Shown here in pieces: positions 1-7,024 of a stretch of 7,356 nt of DNA. The stretch lies in NCBI GenBank assembly GCA_017379955.1, contig JAFNVE010000155.1, forward strand, positions 1 to 7,356. The letters run 5' to 3'. The notes under the pieces are model-generated. The model had not been told where the DNA came from. It searched no databases and saw only the letters and a list, made by a program, of their open reading frames with translations. Position numbers and translations under genes: made by a program. How positions within the stretch are numbered: position 1 is the first letter of the stretch; each line of letters opens with the position of its first letter. Source of the DNA: Tidjanibacter sp. (GTDB lineage Bacteria; Bacteroidota; Bacteroidia; Bacteroidales; Rikenellaceae).

Positions 1-222
<222 letters not shown>

Positions 223-241
223 TGTGTCGTTATCAGTATAA

Positions 242-279
242 AATAAAGGGTAGCAATCGTTAGTTTGCTACCCTTTATT
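242..279. terminator. Probable bidirectional intrinsic terminator between convergent genes
   Basis: The arms AATAAAGGGTAGCAA (242-256) and TTGCTACCCTTTATT (265-279) are a perfect 15-bp inverted repeat around an 8-nt loop. The site lies between the stop of rfbB (222) and the stop of the convergent DUF4491 gene (286). The A/T-rich outer ends of the stem provide a U-rich 3' side on either strand, so it can plausibly end both transcripts. No long pure U tract follows on either side. Confidence 0.85.
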
Positions 280-285
280 ATTTGG

Positions 286-564
286 TTATTTTTCGCGTTT
301 TGGAAACCAACCCTTACGCACTCTCTCGCGTTGTTCGAAGAGTTCGCCAATGCTCCAAAATGAGGAAAATGCAAAGACTCCGAGCAGTGTGGATAGGATA
401 GTCCCATCAATAAAGAGTGACCCCGCTACGCCAGCTATTCCGGCAATCATAAACACCCACCAACAACGCACACCAAAATAGTACTCTGCCTTGATGACTA
501 TCGGGTGAAACAGACCAATAATCAGAAATGTGGCTATGCCAATAATCAATCCTTCGTAATTCAT
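286..564 (-). CDS. DUF4491 family small membrane protein, function unknown
   Basis: This 92-residue protein fits DUF4491 from recall of the family pattern: an N-terminal ATFLIIGLFHPIVIKAEYYFG segment (residues 11-31), a CWW motif (34-36), LLGVFAFSSFWSIGELFEQ (60-78) and a C-terminal GWFPK (85-89). Three hydrophobic stretches are visible at about 5-24, 35-52 and 55-73, followed by a basic, charged tail (from about 77), so an inner-membrane protein with a cytoplasmic C-terminus is likely. No catalytic motif is apparent and no biochemical role is known to me. It is the last gene of the minus-strand cluster, starting 9 nt after the lipid-kinase stop, so co-transcription is very likely. It ends 6 nt before the shared hairpin at 242-279. 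The length looks complete for the family. A functional link to the lipid kinase is inference from position only. Confidence 0.85.
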   Translation of the reverse strand: MNYEGLIIGIATFLIIGLFHPIVIKAEYYFGVRCWWVFMIAGIAGVAGSLFIDGTILSTLLGVFAFSSFWSIGELFEQRERVRKGWFPKREK

Positions 565-573
565 TATCCAATT

Positions 574-1554
574 CTATTTTTGGGCTTTTTTCTCGCGTTG
601 GCGGATAAATTGCTCTGATACAATGATTTGAATTGCCTTTTCAAGAATCTCAGCCTCAATAGGTTGTTCACCGCTTGGCTCGCCATCAATCTCAAACTCA
701 ACTGTTGGTGTCGACTCTATGCGTATCTTTCGGCCCTGCCAATGATGTACCTTATTCACCTCATAAATCTTGCCATTAAATAGTGCCCTTGCGTGGCGTG
801 CTATGGCAAGGCGGCTCAGTCGGCCAATCACCGTCAGATCAAGCAATCCGTCATCTGGCTCAGCATAAGGCAACTGCATCATACCGCCACCATTGTATTT
901 ACCAATACCAAATGTGGCGCTGAGAGCATTGCTGTTGAAGACCAGCTTATCGTCAACCCAAATCTTCATGCGTGTCGAGCGATAGGTGAATACCGAGCAC
1001 ACCAGACTCCACAAGTAGAGCAGTCGACCTCGGTAGCCACGCTCCTTCATACGGAAGCAGCGACGATTAACCACCGCATCCAGTCCGCATCCGGCATTGT
1101 TGGCAACGTAACGCTTTTGATTGTAGAGCGATTCATAATAGGAGGCAACTGCCACATCCTGCAAGATGGAGTGGTTCTTAACGATAGCCTGAATAGCCTC
1201 GGCATACTGACGAGGAATTCCGTACATACGAGTCCAGTCGTTGCCTGTGCCGACACTGATTGCTGCCACAAGTACCTCGGTCGTAGGTACAGCTTTCTGT
1301 ATGAAAATACCGTTTACAACCTCGTGCATCGTGCCGTCACCACCCACAGCCATAATCTTGCGGTAGCCCTTGTTGATGGCCTCTACCGCAAGTTCTATGG
1401 CGTGGTAACGGTGTTCCGTAAAGGCAAAGTCGGGCATAATGCCGTTGTCGCGTAGCAGTTTGCTGACCATCGGCCAGTCGAGCAGACCTTTGCCCTTACC
1501 CGAAATGGGATTAACAATCGCAAACCACTTCTCTCTCACTTCCATCCGCTTCAC
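574..1554 (-). CDS. Diacylglycerol kinase-like lipid kinase (YegS/DagK catalytic family)
   Basis: The 326-residue product has the full DAGK_cat/YegS layout. It opens with an N-terminal strand and IVNPISGKGKG (13-23), followed by the GGDGT nucleotide-binding signature (71-75) with MHEVVNG after it. GTGNDWTR sits at 102-109, and NNAGCGLDA at 152-160 begins the C-terminal beta-sandwich. NGGGM...P.AEPDDGLLDL (221-240) and EIDGEP (288-293) are also typical. Members phosphorylate diacylglycerol or related lipids with ATP at the cytoplasmic membrane face and feed phospholipid turnover; the lipid substrate here cannot be read from sequence. The start is ambiguous. The longest reading begins at GTG 1552-1554, while an ATG three codons inside (1543-1545) gives 323 residues and an equally good N-terminus (MEVREKWFAIVNP). 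It starts 24 nt after the pepD stop and precedes the DUF4491 gene by 9 nt, so it is probably the third gene of an operon. No frameshift or missing motif is seen. Confidence 0.9.
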   Translation of the reverse strand: MKRMEVREKWFAIVNPISGKGKGLLDWPMVSKLLRDNGIMPDFAFTEHRYHAIELAVEAINKGYRKIMAVGGDGTMHEVVNGIFIQKAVPTTEVLVAAISVGTGNDWTRMYGIPRQYAEAIQAIVKNHSILQDVAVASYYESLYNQKRYVANNAGCGLDAVVNRRCFRMKERGYRGRLLYLWSLVCSVFTYRSTRMKIWVDDKLVFNSNALSATFGIGKYNGGGMMQLPYAEPDDGLLDLTVIGRLSRLAIARHARALFNGKIYEVNKVHHWQGRKIRIESTPTVEFEIDGEPSGEQPIEAEILEKAIQIIVSEQFIRQREKKAQK

Positions 1555-1578
1555 AATTTGGGTTAGTTCCTTTTCCGC

Positions 1579-3042
1579 CTATTTCAAAGGTGCGTTCTCG
1601 AGTGTGTGGCAGAGATATTTCCAGAACTTCTCTACCGAAGCGATATTCACCTTCTCATCGGGCGAGTGAGGATAGCAGATGGTGGGGCCAAACGAAATCA
1701 TATCCATATTGGGATATACACCACCAATAATACCGCACTCCAAACCAGCGTGGATAGCAACAACCTTAGGCTCAGTGCCGTAGAGCGATTTGTAACTCTC
1801 CTTCATAGTTGCAAGGATAGGCGACTGCATGTTGGGATTCCAACCATCGTAAGCACCACCCATCTTTACCTTACCACCTGCAAGCTCAAATACGGTGCGA
1901 ATCGAAAGAGCCAAATCCTCCTTTTCGCTGCGTACCGACGAACGCATCAGACCAAATACGGTAAACTTACCCTTCTCAGATACGACGCGAGCAAGGTTTG
2001 TCGAAGTCTGCACCAGACCAGGCATCGAGGTACTCATCTTGATTACACCATTGGGGCAAGCCTGAACAGCGTCAAGCAGATAGCATTGGTCGAGGATGTC
2101 GATGCAACGAGCGGGGCAGGGGATTGCCACTGCATTAATCTCAATCTTATCCTCAATATCTTTATACTCAGTGTTGTAGAGTTTCTCGTAACGCTTGATT
2201 GCTGCCAGGAACTTCTTCTCGAAAGCCTTGTCAACAGCCACAGTAGCAAATGCCTCGCGAGGGATAGCATTGCGCAAGCCGCCGCCGTCAATCGAGCAGA
2301 GCAGAACGTTCATTTTCTCCTGAATACCAATCAGGGTGCGTGCCATCAACTTATTGGCATTGGCTCTTTGGAGGATAATCTCGATACCCGAGTGGCCGCC
2401 TTTAAGACCTTTAACCTCAATACGATAGCCTGCAAAATCTTTCTTTTTGATAGCAACAGTATGGTAGGGCAAGCTTACGTTGAAGTCCTGACCACCTGCG
2501 CAACCTACATACAATTCGCCCTCGGTCTCCGAGTCGAGGTTGAGCAGAATATCGCCACTCAGCTCGCCTGCCTTCAAGCCAAAAGCACCATCCATACCTG
2601 TCTCCTCAGTTGCGGTGAAGAGTGCCTCGATAGGGCCGTGCTTGATGTCTGTCGACTCGAGAACTGCCAAGATAGCAGCTACGCCGATACCATTATCAGC
2701 ACCCAGAGTAGTGCCGTCAGCAGTTACCCAATCGCCGTCGATATAGGCAACAATCGAATCCTTTGTGAAGTCGAACTCCTTGTCCGAGTTCTTCTGAGGT
2801 ACCATATCAACGTGTGCCTGGATAACAATACCCTTGCGCGACTCCATACCGGGGGTTGCGGGCTTGCGGATAATGACGTTGTTGCCACCATCAACAAAGT
2901 GCTCCAGGTTATGCTCTTTGGCAAATTTTACCAAATACTCTCTAATCTCAGCCTCGTGATACGAGGGACGAGGAATCTTGCAAATCTCAGCAAAGTGTTT
3001 CCAAATGGGCTGGGGTGCAAGTTTAGCAATGTTTGTGTCCAT
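1579..3042 (-). CDS. pepD: PepD, aminoacyl-histidine dipeptidase (M20 family metallopeptidase)
   Basis: The 487-residue product matches the length and motif order of PepD (Xaa-His dipeptidase, carnosinase-like), a cytoplasmic di-zinc enzyme that hydrolyses dipeptides. Visible metal and catalytic residues are His77 and Asp79 in QAHVDM, Asp116 in GADNGIG, Glu146-Glu147 in TATEETGMDGA, Asp170 in LNLDSE, and His459 in YPHSPDEKV. These line up with the set known for Vibrio PepD (His80, Asp82, Asp119, Glu149/Glu150, Asp173, His461), so the enzyme should be active. The lid/dimerisation domain lies roughly at residues 190-390, with the conserved GGHSG segment near its start. The ATG at 3040-3042 is the natural start, giving PIWKHFAEICKIPRPS near the N-terminus. 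It begins 14 nt after the phoH stop and is followed 24 nt later by the lipid kinase, consistent with an operon. The likely role is recycling of peptides to amino acids; specificity is not proven by sequence. Confidence 0.95.
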   Translation of the reverse strand: MDTNIAKLAPQPIWKHFAEICKIPRPSYHEAEIREYLVKFAKEHNLEHFVDGGNNVIIRKPATPGMESRKGIVIQAHVDMVPQKNSDKEFDFTKDSIVAYIDGDWVTADGTTLGADNGIGVAAILAVLESTDIKHGPIEALFTATEETGMDGAFGLKAGELSGDILLNLDSETEGELYVGCAGGQDFNVSLPYHTVAIKKKDFAGYRIEVKGLKGGHSGIEIILQRANANKLMARTLIGIQEKMNVLLCSIDGGGLRNAIPREAFATVAVDKAFEKKFLAAIKRYEKLYNTEYKDIEDKIEINAVAIPCPARCIDILDQCYLLDAVQACPNGVIKMSTSMPGLVQTSTNLARVVSEKGKFTVFGLMRSSVRSEKEDLALSIRTVFELAGGKVKMGGAYDGWNPNMQSPILATMKESYKSLYGTEPKVVAIHAGLECGIIGGVYPNMDMISFGPTICYPHSPDEKVNIASVEKFWKYLCHTLENAPLK

Positions 3043-3056
3043 AATACTTATATGTT

Positions 3057-4058
3057 TTAGTTTTCGGTTTTGTTTTCATCCTTTTTCTCTTCGGCTCTCT
3101 CGGCAGCTGCACGCTCTGCATCCTTCTCGAAAGCCTCAATTATATGTTTCACCAATCGGTGACGAATAATGTCGCGGTTATCAAAATCTACGATGCCAAT
3201 TCCCTCAATACCTTCGAGTATCGCTCTTGCGTGGCGCAGGCCCGAGTCGGTACGGCGAGGAAGGTCTATCTGTGTGAGGTCGCCTGTTACGATAAACTTC
3301 GCACTGCGGCCCATACGGGTCAGAAACATCTTGATTTGGGGTAGGGTGGTGTTCTGTGCCTCGTCGAGGATTACGCAGGCGTTGTCGAGTGTGCGACCAC
3401 GCATATAGGCAAGTGGAGCAATCTGCACTGTACCCTCCTCAATAAACTTTTGCAGTTTGGCAGGGTGAATCATATCGTTCAGTGCATCATATAGTGGTTG
3501 GAGATATGGGTCGAGTTTCTCCTTCATATCTCCGGGCAGGAATCCTAACTTTTCGCCCGCCTCCACCGCAGGACGAGTCAGGATAATTCTCTTTACCTCT
3601 CTGTTTTTCAGTGCGCGTACGGCAAGGGCAATTGCTGTGTATGTCTTACCAGAGCCGGCAGGACCAATCGCCAACAGAAGGTCGTTTTTGTCGTAGGCCT
3701 CCACCAGACGCTTCTGTCCCGGGGTGCGAGCCTTGACTATGAGGCCGTTGTTACCATAGACTATTACGTCGCTCTCTGCAACTCCCAACTCACTCACCGA
3801 TGTTCCTGCCGAGCCACATACCTGGTTAATCACACTCTCCGAGAGGTGTCCGTAGCGTGAGTGATACTCAAACAGGTCGTTCATCTTACCCTCCAATCGG
3901 GCAATCTCCTCCTCAGTGCCTACCGCTTTGATGGTTGAGCCTCTGGCGATGAGTTTCAGTTTGGGGAAGTGGGCGCAGATACGCTCGATGTTGCAGTTGG
4001 CAACACCGTAGAACTCCAATAGGTCTATACCTTTAATATCTATTAACTTTTCGGCCAT
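3057..4058 (-). CDS. phoH: PhoH-like P-loop ATPase
   Basis: The 333-residue product is a PhoH family protein: a small N-terminal region (about 1-100) followed by the ATPase core. The Walker A motif GPAGSGKT is at 132-139, the TRPAVEAGEKLGFLPGD block at 161-177, and the Walker B-type VILDEAQN at 229-236. VTGDLTQIDLP (257-267) follows and acts as the sensor-like segment. PhoH proteins are cytoplasmic ATPases resembling the helicase superfamily 1 fold and are thought to act on RNA; in many bacteria they neighbour ybeY, which is not adjacent here. The last 25 or so residues are a Glu/Lys/Ala-rich, probably disordered tail. ATG 4056-4058 is preferred because an in-frame TAA occurs nine codons upstream. 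No Shine-Dalgarno is evident, only an A-rich leader, as expected in Bacteroidota. It is the first gene of the minus-strand cluster with pepD. No clear promoter could be found in the 62 nt between its start and the upstream terminator. Confidence 0.94.
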   Translation of the reverse strand: MAEKLIDIKGIDLLEFYGVANCNIERICAHFPKLKLIARGSTIKAVGTEEEIARLEGKMNDLFEYHSRYGHLSESVINQVCGSAGTSVSELGVAESDVIVYGNNGLIVKARTPGQKRLVEAYDKNDLLLAIGPAGSGKTYTAIALAVRALKNREVKRIILTRPAVEAGEKLGFLPGDMKEKLDPYLQPLYDALNDMIHPAKLQKFIEEGTVQIAPLAYMRGRTLDNACVILDEAQNTTLPQIKMFLTRMGRSAKFIVTGDLTQIDLPRRTDSGLRHARAILEGIEGIGIVDFDNRDIIRHRLVKHIIEAFEKDAERAAAERAEEKKDENKTEN

Positions 4059-4120
4059 CTTTTGTTGTTTTCTTGCCTCTCGTTAGGGTTTGGGCGAGTG
4101 GCATCTCCCATCTGCTTGCT

Positions 4121-4165
4121 AAAAAAGGACACCGAGTCTGAAATACTATCTCAGTACTCGGTGTC
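4121..4165 (-). terminator. Intrinsic terminator of the outer-membrane protein pair
   Basis: GACACCGAGT (4128-4137) pairs perfectly with ACTCGGTGTC (4156-4165). The stem extends inward by CTGA/TCAG (4138-4141 with 4151-4154) past one unpaired T at 4155, leaving a 9-nt loop. On the minus strand the stem is followed by six U residues (complement of 4121-4126). It lies 30 nt downstream of the stop at 4196, so it ends the beta-barrel transcript and isolates it from phoH. Confidence 0.93.
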
Positions 4166-4195
4166 GAAGTTTTACAATTGACTTTGAGTCACTTT

Positions 4196-4807
4196 TTAGA
4201 ACATCAGACCGAGGCTGAGCGACCAAGTGCTCTGCTTACCCATCTTCTGAATAGCATTCTCAAAGTTTACATCCTGATCGGCAAACTCGCCATTGTAGCG
4301 GAAGTCGATACTCAACTTCGAGATATCAAGACCAAGACCTGCGGTCCACGAAACGGTCGATTTCTCGAAAGTCTTACCAAACTCCTCCCAACCAGCGAAG
4401 TTGTTGTCACCTACTGCACCAAAGTCAAATACGGGACCTGCGTTTGCACGAATCTTGAAAGCATTGCCACCCAAGCCAACACCTACGAGTATAGGAGCAC
4501 GCATAGTGTTAAATGTTGCGCTTGCGTTCTCGCCAAGAGCCTCGTTGGTGTAGTTGTGCCACATATAGTCCAACTCAGGCTGAACGTAGATGGGGAGAAT
4601 AGGAATGTTTACTCGAAGAGCAAGACCTGCATAGTAGCTGCTTGCAGCCTCAAAAGTGTGAGTTACATCCTCGGTTGCGCTCTCAAAATCAGCGTTAGAG
4701 ATAAGACCACCGTGAACACCAATCTGAAGCAGACGCTTGCCATTGTTTGCACTTACAGCACCTACAGAAAGCAAAGCTGCGAGTGCCAATACGATTACTT
4801 TTTTCAT
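4196..4807 (-). CDS. Outer-membrane beta-barrel protein, paralogue A
   Basis: This 203-residue protein has a Sec signal peptide: MKK, then a hydrophobic core (4-17), with a probable cleavage site after AVSA (residue 20). The mature part alternates hydrophobic and polar residues, with many aromatic and Gly positions, and ends in the outer-membrane signature SLGLMF with a terminal Phe. It belongs with the small porin-like/OMP_b-brl_2 type barrels abundant in Bacteroidota, probably eight strands, though I cannot count them firmly. It shares a clear core with the next gene upstream: LPIYVQPE (71-78), APILVGVGLG (104-113), NAGPVF (122-127), and SWTAGLGLDI...IDFRYNG (153-173). The two are tandem paralogues 45 nt apart with no terminator between them, so they are probably co-transcribed and this is the second gene. 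Its function (adhesin, structural or channel) cannot be told from sequence. Confidence 0.88.
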   Translation of the reverse strand: MKKVIVLALAALLSVGAVSANNGKRLLQIGVHGGLISNADFESATEDVTHTFEAASSYYAGLALRVNIPILPIYVQPELDYMWHNYTNEALGENASATFNTMRAPILVGVGLGGNAFKIRANAGPVFDFGAVGDNNFAGWEEFGKTFEKSTVSWTAGLGLDISKLSIDFRYNGEFADQDVNFENAIQKMGKQSTWSLSLGLMF

Positions 4808-4852
4808 AATTTTAAATCTGGGTTTTATTAATTAGTTGATTTTCTGTTGCTA

Positions 4853-5455
4853 TTAGAAGAGGTAACCTACGCTGACGCTCCAATTCTGCGATTTAACAGC
4901 GGTCTCTGCACCTACAAACTCACCCTCGCTGTCCTTAAACTGACCGTTGTAGCGGAAGTCGATGGTTACACCAAAGATGTCAACACCGGCACCAGCGGTC
5001 CAGCCAATCGATTTTATGAAGAGCTCGTCACTCTCAACTCTTGCACCTGCTACGTTAACCTTGCTGGTGCTGTTTACATTGAAAACAGGACCTGCATTTA
5101 CTCTAACCTTGGCAGTTGTGCCCACGCCGATACCTGCACCCAAAAGTACGGGAACGTCGATATGGCTAATCGATGCGGTGAGATTCTCCTCGCCAAACTT
5201 GGTAGTTGTGAAGAGTACCTCGGGCTGAAGATAGATAGGCAACAGGGGTGCACTTACGCGCACCATTGCACCTACGTGATAACCAGTATTTGCATCTTCA
5301 AACAGGGTTCCGAGCGAACCACCATCCACCTTTGTCTGATCCGAAGTGATACCAGCCTTAACACCAAACTTAATGAAAGGCAGATTGTTGCCAGCCTGTG
5401 CGCTCCATGCCGAAGCAGCTACCAGCATAACTAATGTAATAAGTACTTTTTTCAT
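4853..5455 (-). CDS. Outer-membrane beta-barrel protein, paralogue B
   Basis: The 200-residue product begins with MKK, a hydrophobic core (about 4-16) and a likely signal-peptidase site after SAQA (residue 21). It ends with WSVSVGYLF, a terminal-Phe barrel signature. The core repeats that of the downstream gene: LPIYLQPE (72-79), VPVLLGAGIG (101-110), NAGPVF (120-125), GWTAGAGVDI and IDFRYNG (165-171). The loops differ clearly, for example SLGTLFEDANTGYH here against THTFEAASSYYA there, which suggests divergence of surface-exposed segments after duplication. It is the first gene of the pair, and TAnnTTTG elements lie upstream of its ATG. The product is expected in the outer membrane via the BAM pathway. 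A specific ligand or role is unknown. A general PF13568-like assignment is from pattern recognition, not a search. Confidence 0.88.
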   Translation of the reverse strand: MKKVLITLVMLVAASAWSAQAGNNLPFIKFGVKAGITSDQTKVDGGSLGTLFEDANTGYHVGAMVRVSAPLLPIYLQPEVLFTTTKFGEENLTASISHIDVPVLLGAGIGVGTTAKVRVNAGPVFNVNSTSKVNVAGARVESDELFIKSIGWTAGAGVDIFGVTIDFRYNGQFKDSEGEFVGAETAVKSQNWSVSVGYLF

Positions 5456-5487
5456 AACATTAACTATTTTGAGGTTTTACTTGTCTA

Positions 5488-5528
5488 CAAATATATGAAT
5501 TATTTCTTAATATGTATCATCAAATGTA
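5488..5528 (-). promoter_or_regulatory. Candidate promoter region of the outer-membrane protein pair
   Basis: On the minus strand two matches to the Bacteroidota -7 element TAnnTTTG lie ahead of the ATG at 5455: TACATTTG (complement of 5521-5528) and TATATTTG (complement of 5488-5495). The nearer would give a leader of roughly 25-30 nt, the farther about 60 nt. Neither has a TTTG at the usual spacing of about 19 nt: for the near one the nearest TTTG is 25 nt away (within the far element), and for the far one it is 11 nt away. Which is used cannot be decided from sequence. Confidence 0.5.
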
Positions 5529-5601
5529 ATTTTTCTTGGCAAAAGGTCTGCCATAATATTCTCTATCTTCTTGATTGTGGCTAATTACCTGTGCTTTGGA
5601 G

Positions 5602-5632
5602 TTTGCTGTTTGACGAAAATAGACTATCTTTG
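5602..5632 (+). promoter_or_regulatory. Bacteroidota-type promoter of der
   Basis: A -33 element TTTG (5602-5605) and a perfect -7 element TATCTTTG (5625-5632, consensus TAnnTTTG) are separated by 19 nt, the spacing expected for the Bacteroidota primary sigma factor. Transcription would begin near 5636-5642, giving a leader of about 25-30 nt. That leader ends in an A/G-rich stretch, AGAGAAGAG (5651-5659), before the ATG at 5667. A second TTTG at 5609-5612 is too close to serve as the -33 element. Confidence 0.75.
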
Positions 5633-5666
5633 CGCGCGGAAATAGTTATTAGAGAAGAGAATTATT

Positions 5667-6971
5667 ATGGCACTTGTAGCGATTGTAGGTCGTCCCAATG
5701 TGGGCAAGAGTACTTTTTTTAACCGTTTGGTGGGTATGCGTCAGGCTATCGTTGATTCGACAGCCGGCACAACACGCGACCGCCACTATGGTAAGACCGA
5801 TTGGAACGGTCACGAGTTTTCGATTATTGACACAGGTGGTTATAGCACCGGTAGTGACGATATCTTCGAGGATGAGATTCGCAAACAGGTGATGCTTGCC
5901 ATTGACGAGGCAGATGTTATTCTCTTTATGGTAGAGGTATCGACCGGTATCACCGACCTCGATATGGCGATGGCAGATATCTTGCGTCGCTCGTCGAAGA
6001 AGATTTTCTTGGTGGTAAACAAGGTTGATAACTACGACCTTATCTACTCCTCGCACGAGTTCTATTCGTTTGGTCTTGGCGACCCCTACTGCATCAGTTC
6101 GATGAGTGGTAGTGGTACAGGTGACCTTTTGGATGCTGTTGTGGCCGCTCTGCCCGACGATAAGGCAGACGAGTTGGAGGAGGGCTTGCCCCGCATTACT
6201 GTTGTTGGCCGTCCTAATGTAGGTAAGTCGTCGCTTACCAACGCACTGCTCGGCAAGGAGCGCAATATTGTTACTCCCATTGCCGGCACTACTCGCGACT
6301 CTATCAATACCCGCTACAACAAATACGGTTTGGACTTCTACCTGGTCGATACTGCCGGTCTGCGTAAGAAAGGCAAGGTAAATGAGGACTTGGAGTTCTA
6401 CTCTGTTATGCGTTCTATTCGCGCAATCGAGCACTCGGATGTCTGTGTGCTGATGCTTGACGCTTCGCAGGGTATCGAGTCGCAGGACTTTAATATTTTT
6501 AGTCTTATCGTTCGCAACAAGAAGGGCTGTGTGATTGTGGTCAACAAGTGGGATTTGATTGAGAAGGATAACAACACTATGCGCGATTGGAAGGAGTTCT
6601 TGCAGAAGAAACTCGCTCCATTTAGCGATGTACCCGTTATCTTTACCTCGGTAATCAACAAACAGCGCATCCTGGATGTGTTGCAGACTGCAATCAAGGT
6701 ATACAACTCTCGTGCTCAGCGCATTCCTACATCGGAGTTCAACGAGTATATGCTCCCCATCATTGAGGAGACACCTCCCCCTTCGATTAAGGGCAAGTAT
6801 ATCAAGATTAAGTATGCTTTGCAGTTGCCCTCGCCGACTCCTGCATTTGCATTTTTTGTCAATCTGCCCCAATATATCAAGGACTCCTATCGTCGTTTCC
6901 TGGAGAACAAGATTCGCGAACATTGGGACTTTGAGGGTGTACCGATGCAGATTTACTTCCGACAGAAATAG
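5667..6971 (+). CDS. der: Ribosome assembly GTPase Der (EngA)
   Basis: The 434-residue product has the diagnostic two tandem TrmE-Era-type GTPase domains followed by a C-terminal KH-like domain. Domain 1 shows G1 GRPNVGKS (8-15), G2 around TAGTTRD (32-38), G3 DTGG (55-58) and G4 NKVD (118-121). Domain 2 shows G1 GRPNVGKS (181-188), AGTTRDS (206-212), G3 DTAG (228-231) and G4 NKWD (293-296). The KH-like domain spans about 350-434 and ends PMQIYFRQK. Der is an essential cytoplasmic GTPase that binds the maturing 50S subunit. Length and motif order are normal and every key G-motif residue is present. The ATG at 5667-5669 leads straight into [15 protein letters not shown], so no other start is likely. 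It has its own promoter and a downstream terminator, so it is probably monocistronic, with possible read-through into the next gene. Confidence 0.97.
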   Translation: MALVAIVGRPNVGKSTFFNRLVGMRQAIVDSTAGTTRDRHYGKTDWNGHEFSIIDTGGYSTGSDDIFEDEIRKQVMLAIDEADVILFMVEVSTGITDLDMAMADILRRSSKKIFLVVNKVDNYDLIYSSHEFYSFGLGDPYCISSMSGSGTGDLLDAVVAALPDDKADELEEGLPRITVVGRPNVGKSSLTNALLGKERNIVTPIAGTTRDSINTRYNKYGLDFYLVDTAGLRKKGKVNEDLEFYSVMRSIRAIEHSDVCVLMLDASQGIESQDFNIFSLIVRNKKGCVIVVNKWDLIEKDNNTMRDWKEFLQKKLAPFSDVPVIFTSVINKQRILDVLQTAIKVYNSRAQRIPTSEFNEYMLPIIEETPPPSIKGKYIKIKYALQLPSPTPAFAFFVNLPQYIKDSYRRFLENKIREHWDFEGVPMQIYFRQK

Positions 6972-6981
6972 TTTGATAATA

Positions 6982-7015
6982 AGAGGGTTGAGAGTTTTTC
7001 GACCCTCTATTTTTT
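6982..7015 (+). terminator. Intrinsic terminator after der
   Basis: AGAGGGTTGA (6982-6991) pairs with TCGACCCTCT (6999-7008), with one G-U pair and a 7-nt loop, and is followed by A and six T residues (7010-7015). It starts 10 nt after the der stop codon. The T tract ends only 9 nt before the ATG of the next gene, so the same hairpin also sits in that gene's immediate leader. Confidence 0.85.
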
Positions 7016-7024
7016 AGAGAAAAG

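Noticed and set aside
793..1455. 220-codon plus-strand ORF opposite the lipid kinase
   Set aside because: Antisense shadow in the same aligned register; the sense strand carries GGDGT and GTGND motifs.
1606..3060. 484-codon plus-strand ORF opposite pepD
   Set aside because: Codon-aligned antisense of pepD, which has every metal ligand in place; no family resemblance in the antisense product.
4178..5434. Plus-strand ORFs of 217 and 195 codons opposite the barrel genes
   Set aside because: Antisense shadows; the sense strand encodes signal peptides and terminal-Phe barrels. The Cys-rich appearance of the translations is a by-product of antisense reading of Ala/Thr codons.
5507..5554. 15-codon minus-strand ORF in the divergent intergenic region (MADLLPRKITFDDTY)
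   Set aside because: Very short, contains one of the candidate -7 elements, and has an in-frame stop close upstream; it could occur by chance. It resembles no protein I know.
5551..5670. Similar inverted segments (AGAATATTATGG-like at 5551-5562 on the minus strand and AGAATTATTATGG at 5658-5670)
   Set aside because: Short, AT-rich, imperfect and about 100 nt apart; not convincing as an operator or hairpin.
5649..6923. 424-codon minus-strand ORF opposite der
   Set aside because: It is the codon-aligned antisense of a complete, motif-perfect der gene, and its translation shows no recognisable domain and low hydrophobic order. Codon bias explains it.
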